From assembly GCA_015231825.1 (NCBI GenBank), contig JADGAV010000005.1, forward strand, positions 95,208 to 159,207: DNA of 64,000 nucleotides, in the 5' to 3' direction. Under the pieces are notes generated by a model, which ran no database searches, was not told the origin of the DNA, and saw only the letters and a list, made by a program, of their open reading frames with translations. Shown here piece by piece: positions 28,601-37,406 of the stretch. A program made the position numbers and the translations under genes. Source of the stretch: SAR324 cluster bacterium. GTDB taxonomy: Bacteria; SAR324; NAC60-12. Every line of letters begins with the position of its first letter. Position 1 is the stretch's first letter.

Positions 28601-29706
28601 AAAGAGATCACTCGTCTCTCATCTTCCGTCAAACCCTCCTGGTATTTCTCCAGCATCTCTTCTTCCACCATCTTTGCCAGGGCCTGCTTTTCTTCTCCCA
28701 GCAGTTTGAGCACCTCCTTTCTCAATTCGTCGAAAATCAACCGGACAATGGCGACAAAAAAGTCACCATCGTTCCAACGTTCATTGAAGACGGGATTGGT
28801 GTCAAAGATCACCTGTGCGTCCATGTCAGAATCAGCTTTATGCCCGATTCCTCCTAAACTGCCGATGGTGCTCAATGCCCTGATGGAAGGTTGCGGATTT
28901 TTTCCCAGTTGATTGCTCAAATTGGCAAACTGGCTGTGTAAAAAGGATTGAAGTCCCGGCAACTCGGTATTTGGAACTCCTTTTACGAAAGAATCGGGAA
29001 GAAAACGCTGCACCCCTTCAATGCCGTTCAAGGCACCTTTTTGAAAGACGGGGTAAGTGCGGGTGGAAAATGTTGCCTTGCCCTCATCATCCGTTCCGAT
29101 TCTTTCTGAAATTTCCAAAGCCGGGACCTGGGGATTGATATCAAATAGAAGCAGAGATTCCTGAATTGCTTTTTGCATCTCCTCTGTGGACAAAGCCACC
29201 AGACTTTCCATCCGTTCCTGGTTGATCTGCCCCATTTTCTGGAATTCTTCCAGAGCATCCTTTCGCTGTTCGTCGAGTTCTCCTTCCGCGTGGTTCAAAA
29301 TAGAACTGCCGTGGCTTGCGGCATCTTCTTTCCCTATGCAGTTGGTGAGGGCAACAGAAAAAGTTTCCTCAGTTGAGAAACGTTGATTGAAGGATTCGAG
29401 TTTTTTTAAGATTTCTTCAGGAATCCCTTCTTCTTTCAGCTCTAGCAGTGAACGTTTTGTGACTTTGAAACTTTCTCCGTAAGATTCTGCGAGGATTTCA
29501 CTGATTGAATATCCCTGCAGGGACTGCAGAATTTGCTGGAGGGTCCGTTTGACCTCTTCGTCAAGAGTATTGGAAGGTACGGTTTGATAAAGAGAGAGGA
29601 GGGTTTCTAACTGTCGGTCAAATTGAGGATTAAGGCTTTTTTTCTGCGCTGCCTCCTCCGCTGCAGAAACTGCTGCAGGAGGCTTTTGAACTTCGATTGC
29701 CGGCAT
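25693..29706 (-). CDS. Giant class I (CyaA-type) adenylate cyclase-like protein
   Basis: A 1337-residue protein, against roughly 850 for enterobacterial CyaA. A nucleotidyltransferase-type motif, STIGSLGGIGHKADSDMDAQ, places GS at 282-283 and the metal-binding D-x-D at 294/296. In E. coli CyaA the SSDLD motif is followed about 50 residues later by EVSFFLID and [21 protein letters not shown]. Here equivalent segments, EVHFFTNILR and EGSMAYDLMLNDFLLNPAVI, appear only at about 611-655, so a helical insertion of some 250-270 residues splits the domain. The C-terminal half has no match I can name and would be the regulatory part. AGAGGATT precedes the ATG, 26 bp after aroA. Assignment rests on motif comparison from memory. 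Confidence 0.7.
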   Translation of the reverse strand: MPAIEVQKPPAAVSAAEEAAQKKSLNPQFDRQLETLLSLYQTVPSNTLDEEVKRTLQQILQSLQGYSISEILAESYGESFKVTKRSLLELKEEGIPEEILKKLESFNQRFSTEETFSVALTNCIGKEDAASHGSSILNHAEGELDEQRKDALEEFQKMGQINQERMESLVALSTEEMQKAIQESLLLFDINPQVPALEISERIGTDDEGKATFSTRTYPVFQKGALNGIEGVQRFLPDSFVKGVPNTELPGLQSFLHSQFANLSNQLGKNPQPSIRALSTIGSLGGIGHKADSDMDAQVIFDTNPVFNERWNDGDFFVAIVRLIFDELRKEVLKLLGEEKQALAKMVEEEMLEKYQEGLTEDERRVISLVLPSIYQRSFENKVWAKFREMESSRQAALLWKRISYVLGQFPYFEKYISQLSKFFSFIKINYDDQKIRNEWFPYSLTVLSKEKAWPWIAEFYRREYLDQADAQMLLRRYAKQQQMEVSEITGKLKQDVFLQHLASINQRNTVIKDFFKTLMARISLDSKHRLADVISFFITRFDRQRKFLTKAFARELDLELKKNFRSQMVKLVDFFCEQEAISLEAQCEFATRQKISFAEQYLTDKYPETEVHFFTNILRNQRQGRHTPFLVSPEGSMAYDLMLNDFLLNPAVILAGTSPIPFKMSHEVKTLCRIGALPEAEWTLKQSRAGKEEKFPIRTLPDWGDLNIPRAIFLEHAFPIFLRESEKISHRNLPKALLNCWWVEMICLEDDDQALTSLTHLLFNPEQRYFIRLGIENKWVTMIKMMEKEFPQLIRDPWWIKFTEMLLRFENEKVGDEETIQDIQKQMIFCFSQHIRLSDVINFSNNGQSIWLEEDAPWRIRALVKFYDYFFKNDRDRSELIKFAQGRDDVAKQIEKKLKIHFLQSLRRVEQKILDLDNRKALQLLMGYVLKIGGDTIGPKAKIIEAFTLEQLQHFHQNVLIVDQNIVQKVKSGQMLSAIEKMQFKKIQEDRIHVDSIVASLVDYYEYLGLTPSPAVIEKHIFNSRIMLAGDPLENVIFQYHFKRNFKRKEHQVPFPISKSLSIPRKKILLNNHKKAKWTFKSVLSRGEMGKVSRYAMGDDNQIEMFEAPLVEGIARCVFSGYLGFTERNQTALEKPPARGQGTAASNPVTHFDLQLLATEMYEFFHPIPVRPRELLENIHYIRDIMAVCNVNRFGTISLVIRDNFGDFFVTNFNLDRIQVRIPPSLLKVDFNLARFFLQFNTRECRRLFKECYESLNIPLNTSYPHHLKIWINTGNFNLLVAPKFHRIYLDGIVSSLWDLKTFGTDSFLKPKKLTHNFDFMGQEAIKKRGSDSISP

Positions 29707-29732
29707 AATCCTCTGTTATTTTTTTTACGGAG

Positions 29733-31034
29733 TCAGGGAGCAATTAAGGTAGAAAGTACCTCAAAATAGTCAGGGAATGTTTTCACAACGCAATGAGGAT
29801 CATTGATCGTCACAGGAACGTTGCCGCAGGCAGCCAATGAAAATGCCATCGCCATCCTGTGATCATCGTAAGTATCAATCGCAGCGGGATGAATTGTCGC
29901 AGGAGGAGTGACCACGATATAATCCTCGCCTTCATCCACCCTGGCTCCCAACTTTCGCAATTCCGTGCTGACCGCCTTGATCCGTTCTGTTTCTTTCACA
30001 CGCCAGTTGTAAATATTGCGAATTGCGGTGGGGCCCTCTGCAAACAAGGCAATCACGGCGAGTGTCATGCCCACATCAGGCATCGCGTTCATATCAACAT
30101 CAATCCCATGCAGTGGTTTTCCCTGCACAGTGATGGCTTGCGGTTCCCATTTTACATCCGCCCCCATTTTTTCCAGAACTTCGGCAAAATGTGCGTCTCC
30201 CTGAATGCTGTCAGAACCGCAGCCGATAACCTTGATTTTTCCGCCTGTAACCGCGGCTCCTCCCAAAAAATAGGAAGCAGAAGAGGCGTCACCTTCCACG
30301 TAAATTTTACCGGGCGTCCGATAACACTGCTGTCCCCTGATGTGAAATTCCTGAAAGTTATCATTTACAACTTTAATGCCAAAGCGGTCCATCAGGTTCA
30401 ATGTCATTTGCACATAGGGACGGGAAACCAGCTTGTCTTTAATGACAATCCGGACATCGTTGTGAGCATAAGGTGCGGCCATCAATACTGCAGTCAGGTA
30501 CTGACTGCTGATAGCACCGCTCAAGTGGCACGTTCCCCCCGGGATCCCCGATGCGTGTATTTCTACCGGAGGACATCCTGTTTCTTCCGTGCAACGCAAG
30601 TTTACTCCGAGTTGTGTCAATGCATCGACCAGATCACGAATTGGACGTTCCCGCATACGTGGGACTCCATCCAGCAAAAACCGGCCTTTCCCGATGGCCA
30701 GCGCAGCGGTCAAGGGGCGCATTGCAGTGCCGGCGTTTCCCAAAAAAAGCTCTGCACCCTCTGCCGGGATGTTTCCTCCGCAACCCTGCACGGTGATCTC
30801 GAGGGCTTCGCGGTTTTCCTCAAATGGGATCTGCAGCGCAGTCAGTGCTTCCACCATATAACGGACATCTTCGCTGTCCAGCAAATTATGTATGCGAGTT
30901 TCGCCTTCAGCAAGCATACTGATCACGAGAATCCGATTGGACAAACTTTTTGAACCGGGCAGGGTGACTGTTCCTGAGAGTGTTTGAATCGGGTCTAAAA
31001 TGAGAGACGGCGGTTTGGAAGGGGATGTCTTCAT
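29733..31034 (-). CDS. aroA: 3-phosphoshikimate 1-carboxyvinyltransferase (EPSP synthase)
   Basis: A 433-residue EPSP synthase, sixth step of the shikimate pathway. The class I signature stretches are present: [14 protein letters not shown] at the start, [17 protein letters not shown] (the glyphosate-sensitive type, with the PEP-site Gly and Pro), [36 protein letters not shown] and the closing [13 protein letters not shown]. Full length and no broken residues. It is followed 26 bp later on the same strand by the class I-type adenylate cyclase gene, an unusual partner for an aromatic biosynthesis gene. Confidence 0.97.
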   Translation of the reverse strand: MKTSPSKPPSLILDPIQTLSGTVTLPGSKSLSNRILVISMLAEGETRIHNLLDSEDVRYMVEALTALQIPFEENREALEITVQGCGGNIPAEGAELFLGNAGTAMRPLTAALAIGKGRFLLDGVPRMRERPIRDLVDALTQLGVNLRCTEETGCPPVEIHASGIPGGTCHLSGAISSQYLTAVLMAAPYAHNDVRIVIKDKLVSRPYVQMTLNLMDRFGIKVVNDNFQEFHIRGQQCYRTPGKIYVEGDASSASYFLGGAAVTGGKIKVIGCGSDSIQGDAHFAEVLEKMGADVKWEPQAITVQGKPLHGIDVDMNAMPDVGMTLAVIALFAEGPTAIRNIYNWRVKETERIKAVSTELRKLGARVDEGEDYIVVTPPATIHPAAIDTYDDHRMAMAFSLAACGNVPVTINDPHCVVKTFPDYFEVLSTLIAP

Positions 31035-31418
31035 AAAAAGATCAATGGAATTCCGAAGTTTATAAAGAAATTTGACGCAATGCGAATGGCGTCAGTGTAT
31101 AAAATATCCGGAAAAATAAAAACATCTTTTTGCCTGTCAGCAGGAATTCGCTGTTGACTTGAGATTATTATCGGAGATTCGGACATGGACTTTGCCTGAT
31201 AAAACAATTTTGTGGAACCCTGCCATTCCGTTTCAATACCTCTCCTGTCACTTCCCGGTTCCTGCCCAGTGAATAAAGAGCTCTTCAAATTTCAGCTTGT
31301 CAGTTTTTTCAATTGAGCGACAAATGGAACGGCGAAAAAGTTCCTGCGGCCTTTTACCAAGCATTGCGGACCATTGAATATTGGCACGAAACAAAGGAGT
31401 TCTAAAAGGGGAAGCACC
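31035..31418. other. Divergent intergenic region
   Basis: These 384 bp lie between aroA (minus) and an acyl-CoA synthetase (plus). An in-frame ATG at 31374 would extend the synthetase by 15 residues, but AAAGGGGAAGCACC before 31419 marks the likely start. No other gene or clear repeat seen. Confidence 0.4.
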
Positions 31419-33050
31419 ATGGTCAAACTGCCTGATTTGAAAGATTACGAGACAGATAAAAACGATTTACAATTCACTATTCCGGAAAATTTTAATTTTG
31501 GATTTGACGTCATTGAAAAAAGAGCGGAAGCATCAGACAAAACAGCTTTCATCTATATCAATCGGAGTCGTGAAATCGTTGAACATCACAGCTTTAAAGA
31601 TTTGAATCTGGCTGCCAACCGCTTTGCCAATGTTTTGCTGAAGATGGGCGTCAAAAAAGGAGAAATGGCTTTATTGATCACACCTCGCATCCCCCCCTGG
31701 TATCAGATCCTGATTGCCTGCATCAAGGTTGGCGTGGTCGCCATGCCGGGCACGAATCTGCTCACTGCAAAGGACATTCAATACCGGATCAATAAATCCC
31801 GCGCAAAACTGGCAATTGTCACCGAAGAACACGCCCACAAAATTGAGGAAATACAAAAGGAATGTCCCTCGCTGCAACATCTGATTTTGGTAGGAAATCA
31901 ACGCCGCGGGTGGCTGCATTATGAAACTGCATGCCGGGAAAGTTCGGATATTTTACAGCGCGAGGATGTGGAACCGACATCTTCAGAAGACATGATGCTG
32001 GTATATTTCACTTCAGGCACCACCTCCCTTCCCAAGATGGTTCCCAGAAATCAATCTTACGCGTTGGCGCATCTCCTCACCGGACACTACTGGATGGATT
32101 TGAAGGAAAGCGATATACACTGGACCCTGTCTGATACGGGTTGGGCCAAAGCAGCCTGGGGAATGTTGTTTGGGCAGTGGCTGATCGGTGCGAGTGTTGT
32201 TTTTTATGACGGCGACCCGAAATTCGATGCCGATGCACATTTATCGCTGATCGGGAAATTGGGCGTCACTACCTTTTGCGCACCTCCAACAATTTTCCGG
32301 CTTTTTGGACAAATTGACCTCAGCCCATACGATCTGAGCAGTGTTCGACATACCGTCAGTGCGGGAGAACCCCTTAATCCGGAAGCCATGCGTAACTGGG
32401 AGAAAGCAACCGGGACTGTTCCCCACGATGGATACGGACAGACGGAAACCGTGAACCTTGTTGCGAACTTTCCCGGGCTTGCCATTCGCCCCGGATCGAT
32501 GGGAAAACCGGTGCCGGGACTGGAGGTGGAAATAATCGACGATGAAGGGAAACGCTGCCCGGATGGCGAAATCGGTCACATTGCCGTCAAGGTGACCGAT
32601 CCCTATCCTCCCGGATTGTTCCGGGGCTATTTTGAAGATCCTGAGGCCAATTCAAAAGTTTTCCGAAATGGTTGGTATTACACCGGAGATACTGCCACCC
32701 GCGACGCGGATGGATATATCTGGTTTGTCGGAAGAGCCGATGACATCATTTCGTCCGCCAGCTACCGGATCAGTCCCTTTGAAGTGGAAAGCGCGCTGCA
32801 GGAACATCCGGCGGTTGCCGAATCTGCTGTTGTCGGCAAAAAAGACCCATTGCGGGGAGAAATCGTCAAAGCCTTTGTCACTTTAGCGGCGGGTTTTGAA
32901 GCGTCTGAGGAATTGATTAAAGACATTCAGGACTTTGTCAAAAACCAAACTGCACCCTACAAATACCCGCGGGAAATCGAATTCAGGCAAGAACTTCCAA
33001 AAACCATTTCGGGAAAGATCAGGAGGGTCGAACTGCGGGGTGAGGGCTAA
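31419..33050 (+). CDS. AMP-forming acyl-CoA synthetase (medium-chain type)
   Basis: A 543-residue ANL-superfamily enzyme that activates a carboxylic acid with ATP and joins it to CoA. The P-loop-like A3 motif is YFTSGTTSLPKMVPR, A5 is GYGQTETV, A7 reads YYTGDTATRDADGYIWFVGR, A8 continues ADDIISSASYRI, and the catalytic Lys near the end is in PKTISGKIRRVELR. LSDTGWAKAAWG matches the medium-chain (ACSM/benzoate-like) subfamily. A paralogue is encoded at 61.3-62.9 kb. The substrate could be a medium-chain or aromatic acid. Confidence 0.93.
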   Translation: MVKLPDLKDYETDKNDLQFTIPENFNFGFDVIEKRAEASDKTAFIYINRSREIVEHHSFKDLNLAANRFANVLLKMGVKKGEMALLITPRIPPWYQILIACIKVGVVAMPGTNLLTAKDIQYRINKSRAKLAIVTEEHAHKIEEIQKECPSLQHLILVGNQRRGWLHYETACRESSDILQREDVEPTSSEDMMLVYFTSGTTSLPKMVPRNQSYALAHLLTGHYWMDLKESDIHWTLSDTGWAKAAWGMLFGQWLIGASVVFYDGDPKFDADAHLSLIGKLGVTTFCAPPTIFRLFGQIDLSPYDLSSVRHTVSAGEPLNPEAMRNWEKATGTVPHDGYGQTETVNLVANFPGLAIRPGSMGKPVPGLEVEIIDDEGKRCPDGEIGHIAVKVTDPYPPGLFRGYFEDPEANSKVFRNGWYYTGDTATRDADGYIWFVGRADDIISSASYRISPFEVESALQEHPAVAESAVVGKKDPLRGEIVKAFVTLAAGFEASEELIKDIQDFVKNQTAPYKYPREIEFRQELPKTISGKIRRVELRGEG

Positions 33051-33351
33051 TGACTCACTATGATCACAAAAGCTCTCATTGCAGATCCGATTGATTTGGA
33101 TAATGCTTAAAATTATCCTTTACATCCAAATATTCGAATGTTACCGTTTTGACTCAGCAACATTGCTAGCCTGAAAAATTCAGTTCCTGAAATCACATGC
33201 CACCAACAGACCGTTTCCTCCTTTCTTCAGATGATGAGGCTTATTCACCAAACGAAAAAGATAGTTCAGAATGATCGTTGATGAAGCCCGTCCATCTGGA
33301 AGTTTTTGATTGCCGGCTGACTATTGATTCCCTACAAATTGGAGTTTTCAA
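33051..33351. other. Intergenic region
   Basis: These 301 bp separate the synthetase from PPK2. The hairpin at 33098-33118 is the only structure seen; no gene supported. Confidence 0.4.
33098..33118 (+). terminator. Hairpin GGATAAT-N7-ATTATCC, possible weak terminator
   Basis: Perfect 7-base arms with loop GCTTAAA, 48 bp after the synthetase stop and followed by TTTACA. The stem is AT-rich and the T run short, so termination is doubtful. Confidence 0.35.
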
Positions 33352-34272
33352 ATGGAGAAAGTAAAGACCCCTAAAGCGCTTGAAGAATGGCTCGAAGCAG
33401 AACTTGAAGAGACACTGGACGAGGATTTTGAGATTGAGATGTCTGATCCTGAATTGTCTCTGGAACTCCGCAAGATTTACAAACTGCAACGTCCGCCTTC
33501 CATCAAACGGGACGTTTACTTTAAGGAATTATTGCGCCTGCAGGCAGAACTGATCAAGATGCAGGACTGGGTTTCCGAAACCGGAGAAAAGATTTTAGTT
33601 ATTTTTGAAGGACGTGACGCCGCAGGCAAAGGAGGGGTGATCAAACGGATTACTCAACGCCTCAATCCAAGAATTTGCCGGGTTGTTGCTCTCAACAAAC
33701 CGACGGATCAGGAAAAAACCCAATGGTATTTCCAGCGCTATGTCCCGCACCTTCCTTCCGGCGGTCAAATCGTGCTCTTTGACCGTTCCTGGTACAATCG
33801 TTCGGGAGTGGAACGGGTGATGGGATTTGCTTCCCCTGATGAGGTTGAACAATTTTTTCAAGATGTTTCGGAATTTGAAAAAATGCTGGTTCGTTCAGGA
33901 ATACGTCTCTTCAAGTACTGGTTTTCTATTTCGGATGAAGAGCAGCAGCTGCGCTTCCTGATGCGTATCCATGATCCGCTCAAACAATGGAAACTCAGCC
34001 CGATGGACCTCCAATCCCGGGTTCGCTGGGAAGACTACACAAAAGCAAAGGAAGAAACTCTAAGAAGGACCAATATTCCCGAATCGCCCTGGTTCATTGT
34101 CGAAGGCAATGACAAGAAACGTGCAAGGCTCAACTGCATCCAGCACCTGATTCAGCAGATTCCTTATGAAGAGGTGCCTCACGAGTCAATCAGTTTACCG
34201 GAACGGGTCTTCAATCCCGACTACGAGCGTGCCTCAATGCCGACGGATCTTCATGTTCCCGATTTCTACTAG
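33352..34272 (+). CDS. ppk2: Polyphosphate kinase 2 (PPK2 family)
   Basis: A 306-residue PPK2. Walker A is FEGRDAAGKGGVIKRI; the second diagnostic stretch is LFDRSWYNRSGVERVMGF with the Walker B aspartate, and the lid has FLMRIHDPLKQWKLSPMDL. The enzyme moves phosphate between polyphosphate and nucleotides (single-domain form, nucleotide mono- or diphosphate kinase). The N-terminus has a 30-residue acidic lead (EEWLEAELEETLDEDFEIE) common in the family. TTGGAG precedes the ATG. Stand-alone gene; convergent with the HupE-like gene. Confidence 0.95.
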   Translation: MEKVKTPKALEEWLEAELEETLDEDFEIEMSDPELSLELRKIYKLQRPPSIKRDVYFKELLRLQAELIKMQDWVSETGEKILVIFEGRDAAGKGGVIKRITQRLNPRICRVVALNKPTDQEKTQWYFQRYVPHLPSGGQIVLFDRSWYNRSGVERVMGFASPDEVEQFFQDVSEFEKMLVRSGIRLFKYWFSISDEEQQLRFLMRIHDPLKQWKLSPMDLQSRVRWEDYTKAKEETLRRTNIPESPWFIVEGNDKKRARLNCIQHLIQQIPYEEVPHESISLPERVFNPDYERASMPTDLHVPDFY

Positions 34273-34302
34273 AATGATTTTTTAATTTCCGCAAATCCCC
34301 TA

Positions 34303-35490
34303 TCAGGCAGCAATGCGTTCAATGGTCCAGTAAGTTCCCACCAGAGCAATCAAAAAGGACAAGGGGATGCGAACTTTCGCGTGATACCAAGAATAGCGGA
34401 GGCTCCATCCCAGCAGAAGGAAGGCCAGTAAAATAACAACTATCTGTCCCAGTTCAACTCCCATATTGAAGCCGGCTAGTGCGGTCAAATAGTCGTCTTC
34501 GGCCAAATCCAGACTGTGAAGAATTTCTGCAAATCCCAGGCCGTGAATCAGGCCAAATCCGAAGACCAGCAGAGAACGTCTGAGTTTCATCGTTTTGCTG
34601 ACCATATTTTCAAATGCGATGAAAACAATCGAAACTCCAATGAGAGGCTCGACAAGGGCGGCAGGAAGAGAGAAAATACCATAAATAGAAAGTGCCAGGG
34701 TGGCGGAGTGGGCCAAAGTGAAGAGCAGGCTTTGCCACAGAAGTGGGCGCAGGGTCGTTTGAAATAAAAAAAGCCCCAGCACAAACAAAATATGATCCGC
34801 CCCCCTGGGGACTATATGCTCAAACCCGAGCCGTACATAGGACCAGAGGATTCCTGCAAACTGACTGGAAAAACCATCATTCCCGCCGGCAAGCATTATC
34901 GGCTCCCCCCACTGGGCCGCCGGCAGAATTTGATAATCATTTTGGACGATTCCCAAAGACATGTCTCCCAAACCCGGCGGGAAACGAATATTTAGAGAAC
35001 GAGTGCCTTTGGGCAAATGACCTTCCAGTATTACCGGGGATACCAGTTCCTGACCTTTTTGCTGTAACCGAGCGACGGCTTTGCGCACTCGCTCGACCGT
35101 CAAAAATGAAATCTTTTCTACAGGAACCGTTGTGCCGCGACCGCTTTGCAAGGAGAACTGGTCTAAAAACCGAGTTTTTGCTGCTTCCAGGCGTGAAGCA
35201 ATGTCCTCCTCGGACATTTGGGCAAACTCTTCGAAAGGATGCCTGTCGGGATGATTATTCTCTAGAATAAAACTGAAAGTGCTTGATAAAATCCGAATTT
35301 CAAATTTTCCATCCGAATAGATGTTTATCTTTGCTTCAGACAGGCTTAATGCATGACTTGCCAGCCCTGTGGGAAACAGAATCAAACAGGCCCATCCCAG
35401 GCAAAACATGACCCTCCGCTGGAAGAAAGGCCATGCAAAGGAAATCGAGTCTCTTTTCATCTGAATAAAACAAAATCTAATTTTGTTCAC
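34303..35490 (-). CDS. HupE/UreJ-like membrane protein
   Basis: A 395-residue protein. A signal-like hydrophobic helix (CLGWACLILFPTGLASHA) leads to a soluble extracytoplasmic domain of about 180 residues. A membrane domain of six or more helices follows, with FEHIVPRGADHILFVLGLF and GFGLIHGLGFAEIL, the metal-coordinating His/Asp motifs of the HupE/UreJ-2 family (putative nickel/cobalt or other metal permeases). It starts with GTG at 35490, overlapping the stop of the YHYH gene by 4 bases, so the two are translationally coupled. No hydrogenase or urease is in the window, so the usual nickel role is not supported by context. Confidence 0.88.
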   Translation of the reverse strand: MNKIRFCFIQMKRDSISFAWPFFQRRVMFCLGWACLILFPTGLASHALSLSEAKINIYSDGKFEIRILSSTFSFILENNHPDRHPFEEFAQMSEEDIASRLEAAKTRFLDQFSLQSGRGTTVPVEKISFLTVERVRKAVARLQQKGQELVSPVILEGHLPKGTRSLNIRFPPGLGDMSLGIVQNDYQILPAAQWGEPIMLAGGNDGFSSQFAGILWSYVRLGFEHIVPRGADHILFVLGLFLFQTTLRPLLWQSLLFTLAHSATLALSIYGIFSLPAALVEPLIGVSIVFIAFENMVSKTMKLRRSLLVFGFGLIHGLGFAEILHSLDLAEDDYLTALAGFNMGVELGQIVVILLAFLLLGWSLRYSWYHAKVRIPLSFLIALVGTYWTIERIAA

Positions 35491-37406
35491 TGAATTGATT
35501 GACTGCTTCCTACGTATCGGTTGATCTGCCCCGATTCAGACCAGAATTCGGGAATATTGTTGATGCTGCCTTTCCAGGCTCCTTTCATCAGAATATGTAA
35601 AGTGTAGTTCACCGTATCATTGATCACACTGCTGCTGGTTGAATGAGCATGATAGTGATACCCGTAGCTGCCGTGCTCATGCCCGCCGAAACTGTCCAGG
35701 GATTCACTGTATCCTGCCATAGAGCTGTAAGCCGATTCATATTTTCCGTAAAGGGCGATACCGTCCATGCCGAATCCAACTAAAGGCGGGTGTTCGTTGC
35801 CAGCATAATCTGAGATATTATACAGATTCAAACCGTTTCCTGTAGCCCCGTGCCCGTCTGCATGCCAGTGAAGACCCAAACCCCGGCCCACGTGCAGCCC
35901 CATATTGGCAATTTCGGCCTTTTTCTGCGCTGAAGCCAGGGTATTGTTGAGCGGGGGATAAATCACCACGCCGTCAATTGCGACTCCGACATAGCTGATA
36001 CTGGCATAATTATATACTGTGTAATTTGTTTCATTGACATCATCCGCCAATGAATTGCTCATCGTATTTTCCGTGAAATTGGTGACATTTCCATAATTTT
36101 TCAGGGGAATTTTTAAAGTATAGGTTTGCAGCAGAGCATCCCTCGTAACACTTTGAGTCGCATAGGAAGCGCTCAAGCCATCTCCCGGAGGGGTGGGAAC
36201 ATCCAGCAGCCGGTTGGGTTTATCAGAAATTGAATACAACTGAACGACCATGAACGGATGCCTCACATTAGAGTCATCAGACTCGTTGGTGAAAAAGACA
36301 AAGGGGGCCGTGTTCTGATCAATTTGGCCATTGACAATTGTTGCGCCTTTCAATTTAGTGTTCAGCAAAGCATTTCTAAAAGAAAGATAGACCGAACTGT
36401 CATAGCGCAGGGACTCTCCTCCGCTTTCCAAATCGCTTTTGATCTGGCTGAGCATAGATGCCGCCGCTGCTGCAGTACTGCTGTCACTTCCCCGCGCAGC
36501 CACCTGGTCCTTGTACTTGGAATGAGTATCTTTATAGGTTTTATCTCCAGATAAATTATGGCTGGAATAACTCTCCGTCGTGCTCCACGTGACCCTGTTG
36601 TTGGCTGCAAATGCAGTATTGCTGGGATTGAAATCATTGGGCAGTTGATAATCGAAACCGGTATCCATTAGAACAATGGCTGTGCCGGAACCGTTCAATG
36701 ACAAATTGCTTCCGTCCGCAGAAACAGCCGAGGAGGTGAAGGTCGAATCTTCTTCATAGGCACTGCTGCCAGTATTGAATTTGTAGCGTTTTACCGCGGT
36801 CATCGTATTCGCGCTGGTATCAAAGGTAAAACAAAGATAAGCAGAATTGGAATTTCTTTCATAACCCCAGACATTGCGCATCAGGAGTCTATTGTTTGTA
36901 GAATCATAATCCACCGAATAAATTTCGTGTTTTTCAGAATCCAGTCGATAGCAGGAAGCACCGCTTTGCTCCACCAGCTGAAATGTCTTCAGCAAAAGAT
37001 GATCATAAGTCGAAAGAGAGGCGTTCAATGCAATGTCATAGCTGCTGCCGGTGCTCATGTAGGAACTGCCTGATTGAATCAAGACTCGGTCTCTATTTGA
37101 CAGGCTGGATTTACTGGTGGGAGAGACCGATACAGAGCGGCTCAGTATCGTTTCAAAATTGGCAGGGACCGGAATTGAAGCAGTGCTTCCCGAATCCGAG
37201 GAAGCCAATGTCGTCGTGGTGATTGAACTCGTCGTTGTCTGAACAGCGCTCGTTGTGGTTGTGCTGCCGTCATTGCTGGCAACGTCGCTGTTTCCTCCGC
37301 CTCCGCCACCCCCGCCTCCGCAGGCTGGAAGAATAAAACCCAGAGTAACAGAAAGTAAAATGAGCGGAGTCTTCAGAAAGGAGGCTTTGCCTGTCAATTG
37401 TATCAT
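35487..37406 (-). CDS. YHYH-domain lipoprotein with polyglycine linker
   Basis: A 639-residue exported protein. After a signal sequence comes LPACGGGGGGGGGNS: a lipidation Cys followed by nine glycines, then a Ser/Thr-rich tether. The C-terminal third is a YHYH domain: GLHVGRGLGLHWHADGH, GFGMDGIALYGKY, SFGGHEHGSYGYHYHAHS. The dense histidines look like a metal site. The middle region (about 80-400) is beta-rich and unassigned. The gene overlaps a HupE-like permease gene by 4 bp; together they suggest a periplasmic metal-handling lipoprotein plus permease. About 740 bp of mostly noncoding DNA precedes it. Confidence 0.85.
   Translation of the reverse strand: MIQLTGKASFLKTPLILLSVTLGFILPACGGGGGGGGGNSDVASNDGSTTTTSAVQTTTSSITTTTLASSDSGSTASIPVPANFETILSRSVSVSPTSKSSLSNRDRVLIQSGSSYMSTGSSYDIALNASLSTYDHLLLKTFQLVEQSGASCYRLDSEKHEIYSVDYDSTNNRLLMRNVWGYERNSNSAYLCFTFDTSANTMTAVKRYKFNTGSSAYEEDSTFTSSAVSADGSNLSLNGSGTAIVLMDTGFDYQLPNDFNPSNTAFAANNRVTWSTTESYSSHNLSGDKTYKDTHSKYKDQVAARGSDSSTAAAAASMLSQIKSDLESGGESLRYDSSVYLSFRNALLNTKLKGATIVNGQIDQNTAPFVFFTNESDDSNVRHPFMVVQLYSISDKPNRLLDVPTPPGDGLSASYATQSVTRDALLQTYTLKIPLKNYGNVTNFTENTMSNSLADDVNETNYTVYNYASISYVGVAIDGVVIYPPLNNTLASAQKKAEIANMGLHVGRGLGLHWHADGHGATGNGLNLYNISDYAGNEHPPLVGFGMDGIALYGKYESAYSSMAGYSESLDSFGGHEHGSYGYHYHAHSTSSSVINDTVNYTLHILMKGAWKGSINNIPEFWSESGQINRYVGSSQSIQ

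Noticed and set aside
29859..30953. 364-codon plus-strand open frame
   Set aside because: It lies antisense to aroA, which has all EPSP synthase motifs; composition (rich in His, Cys, Phe) is typical of a shadow frame.
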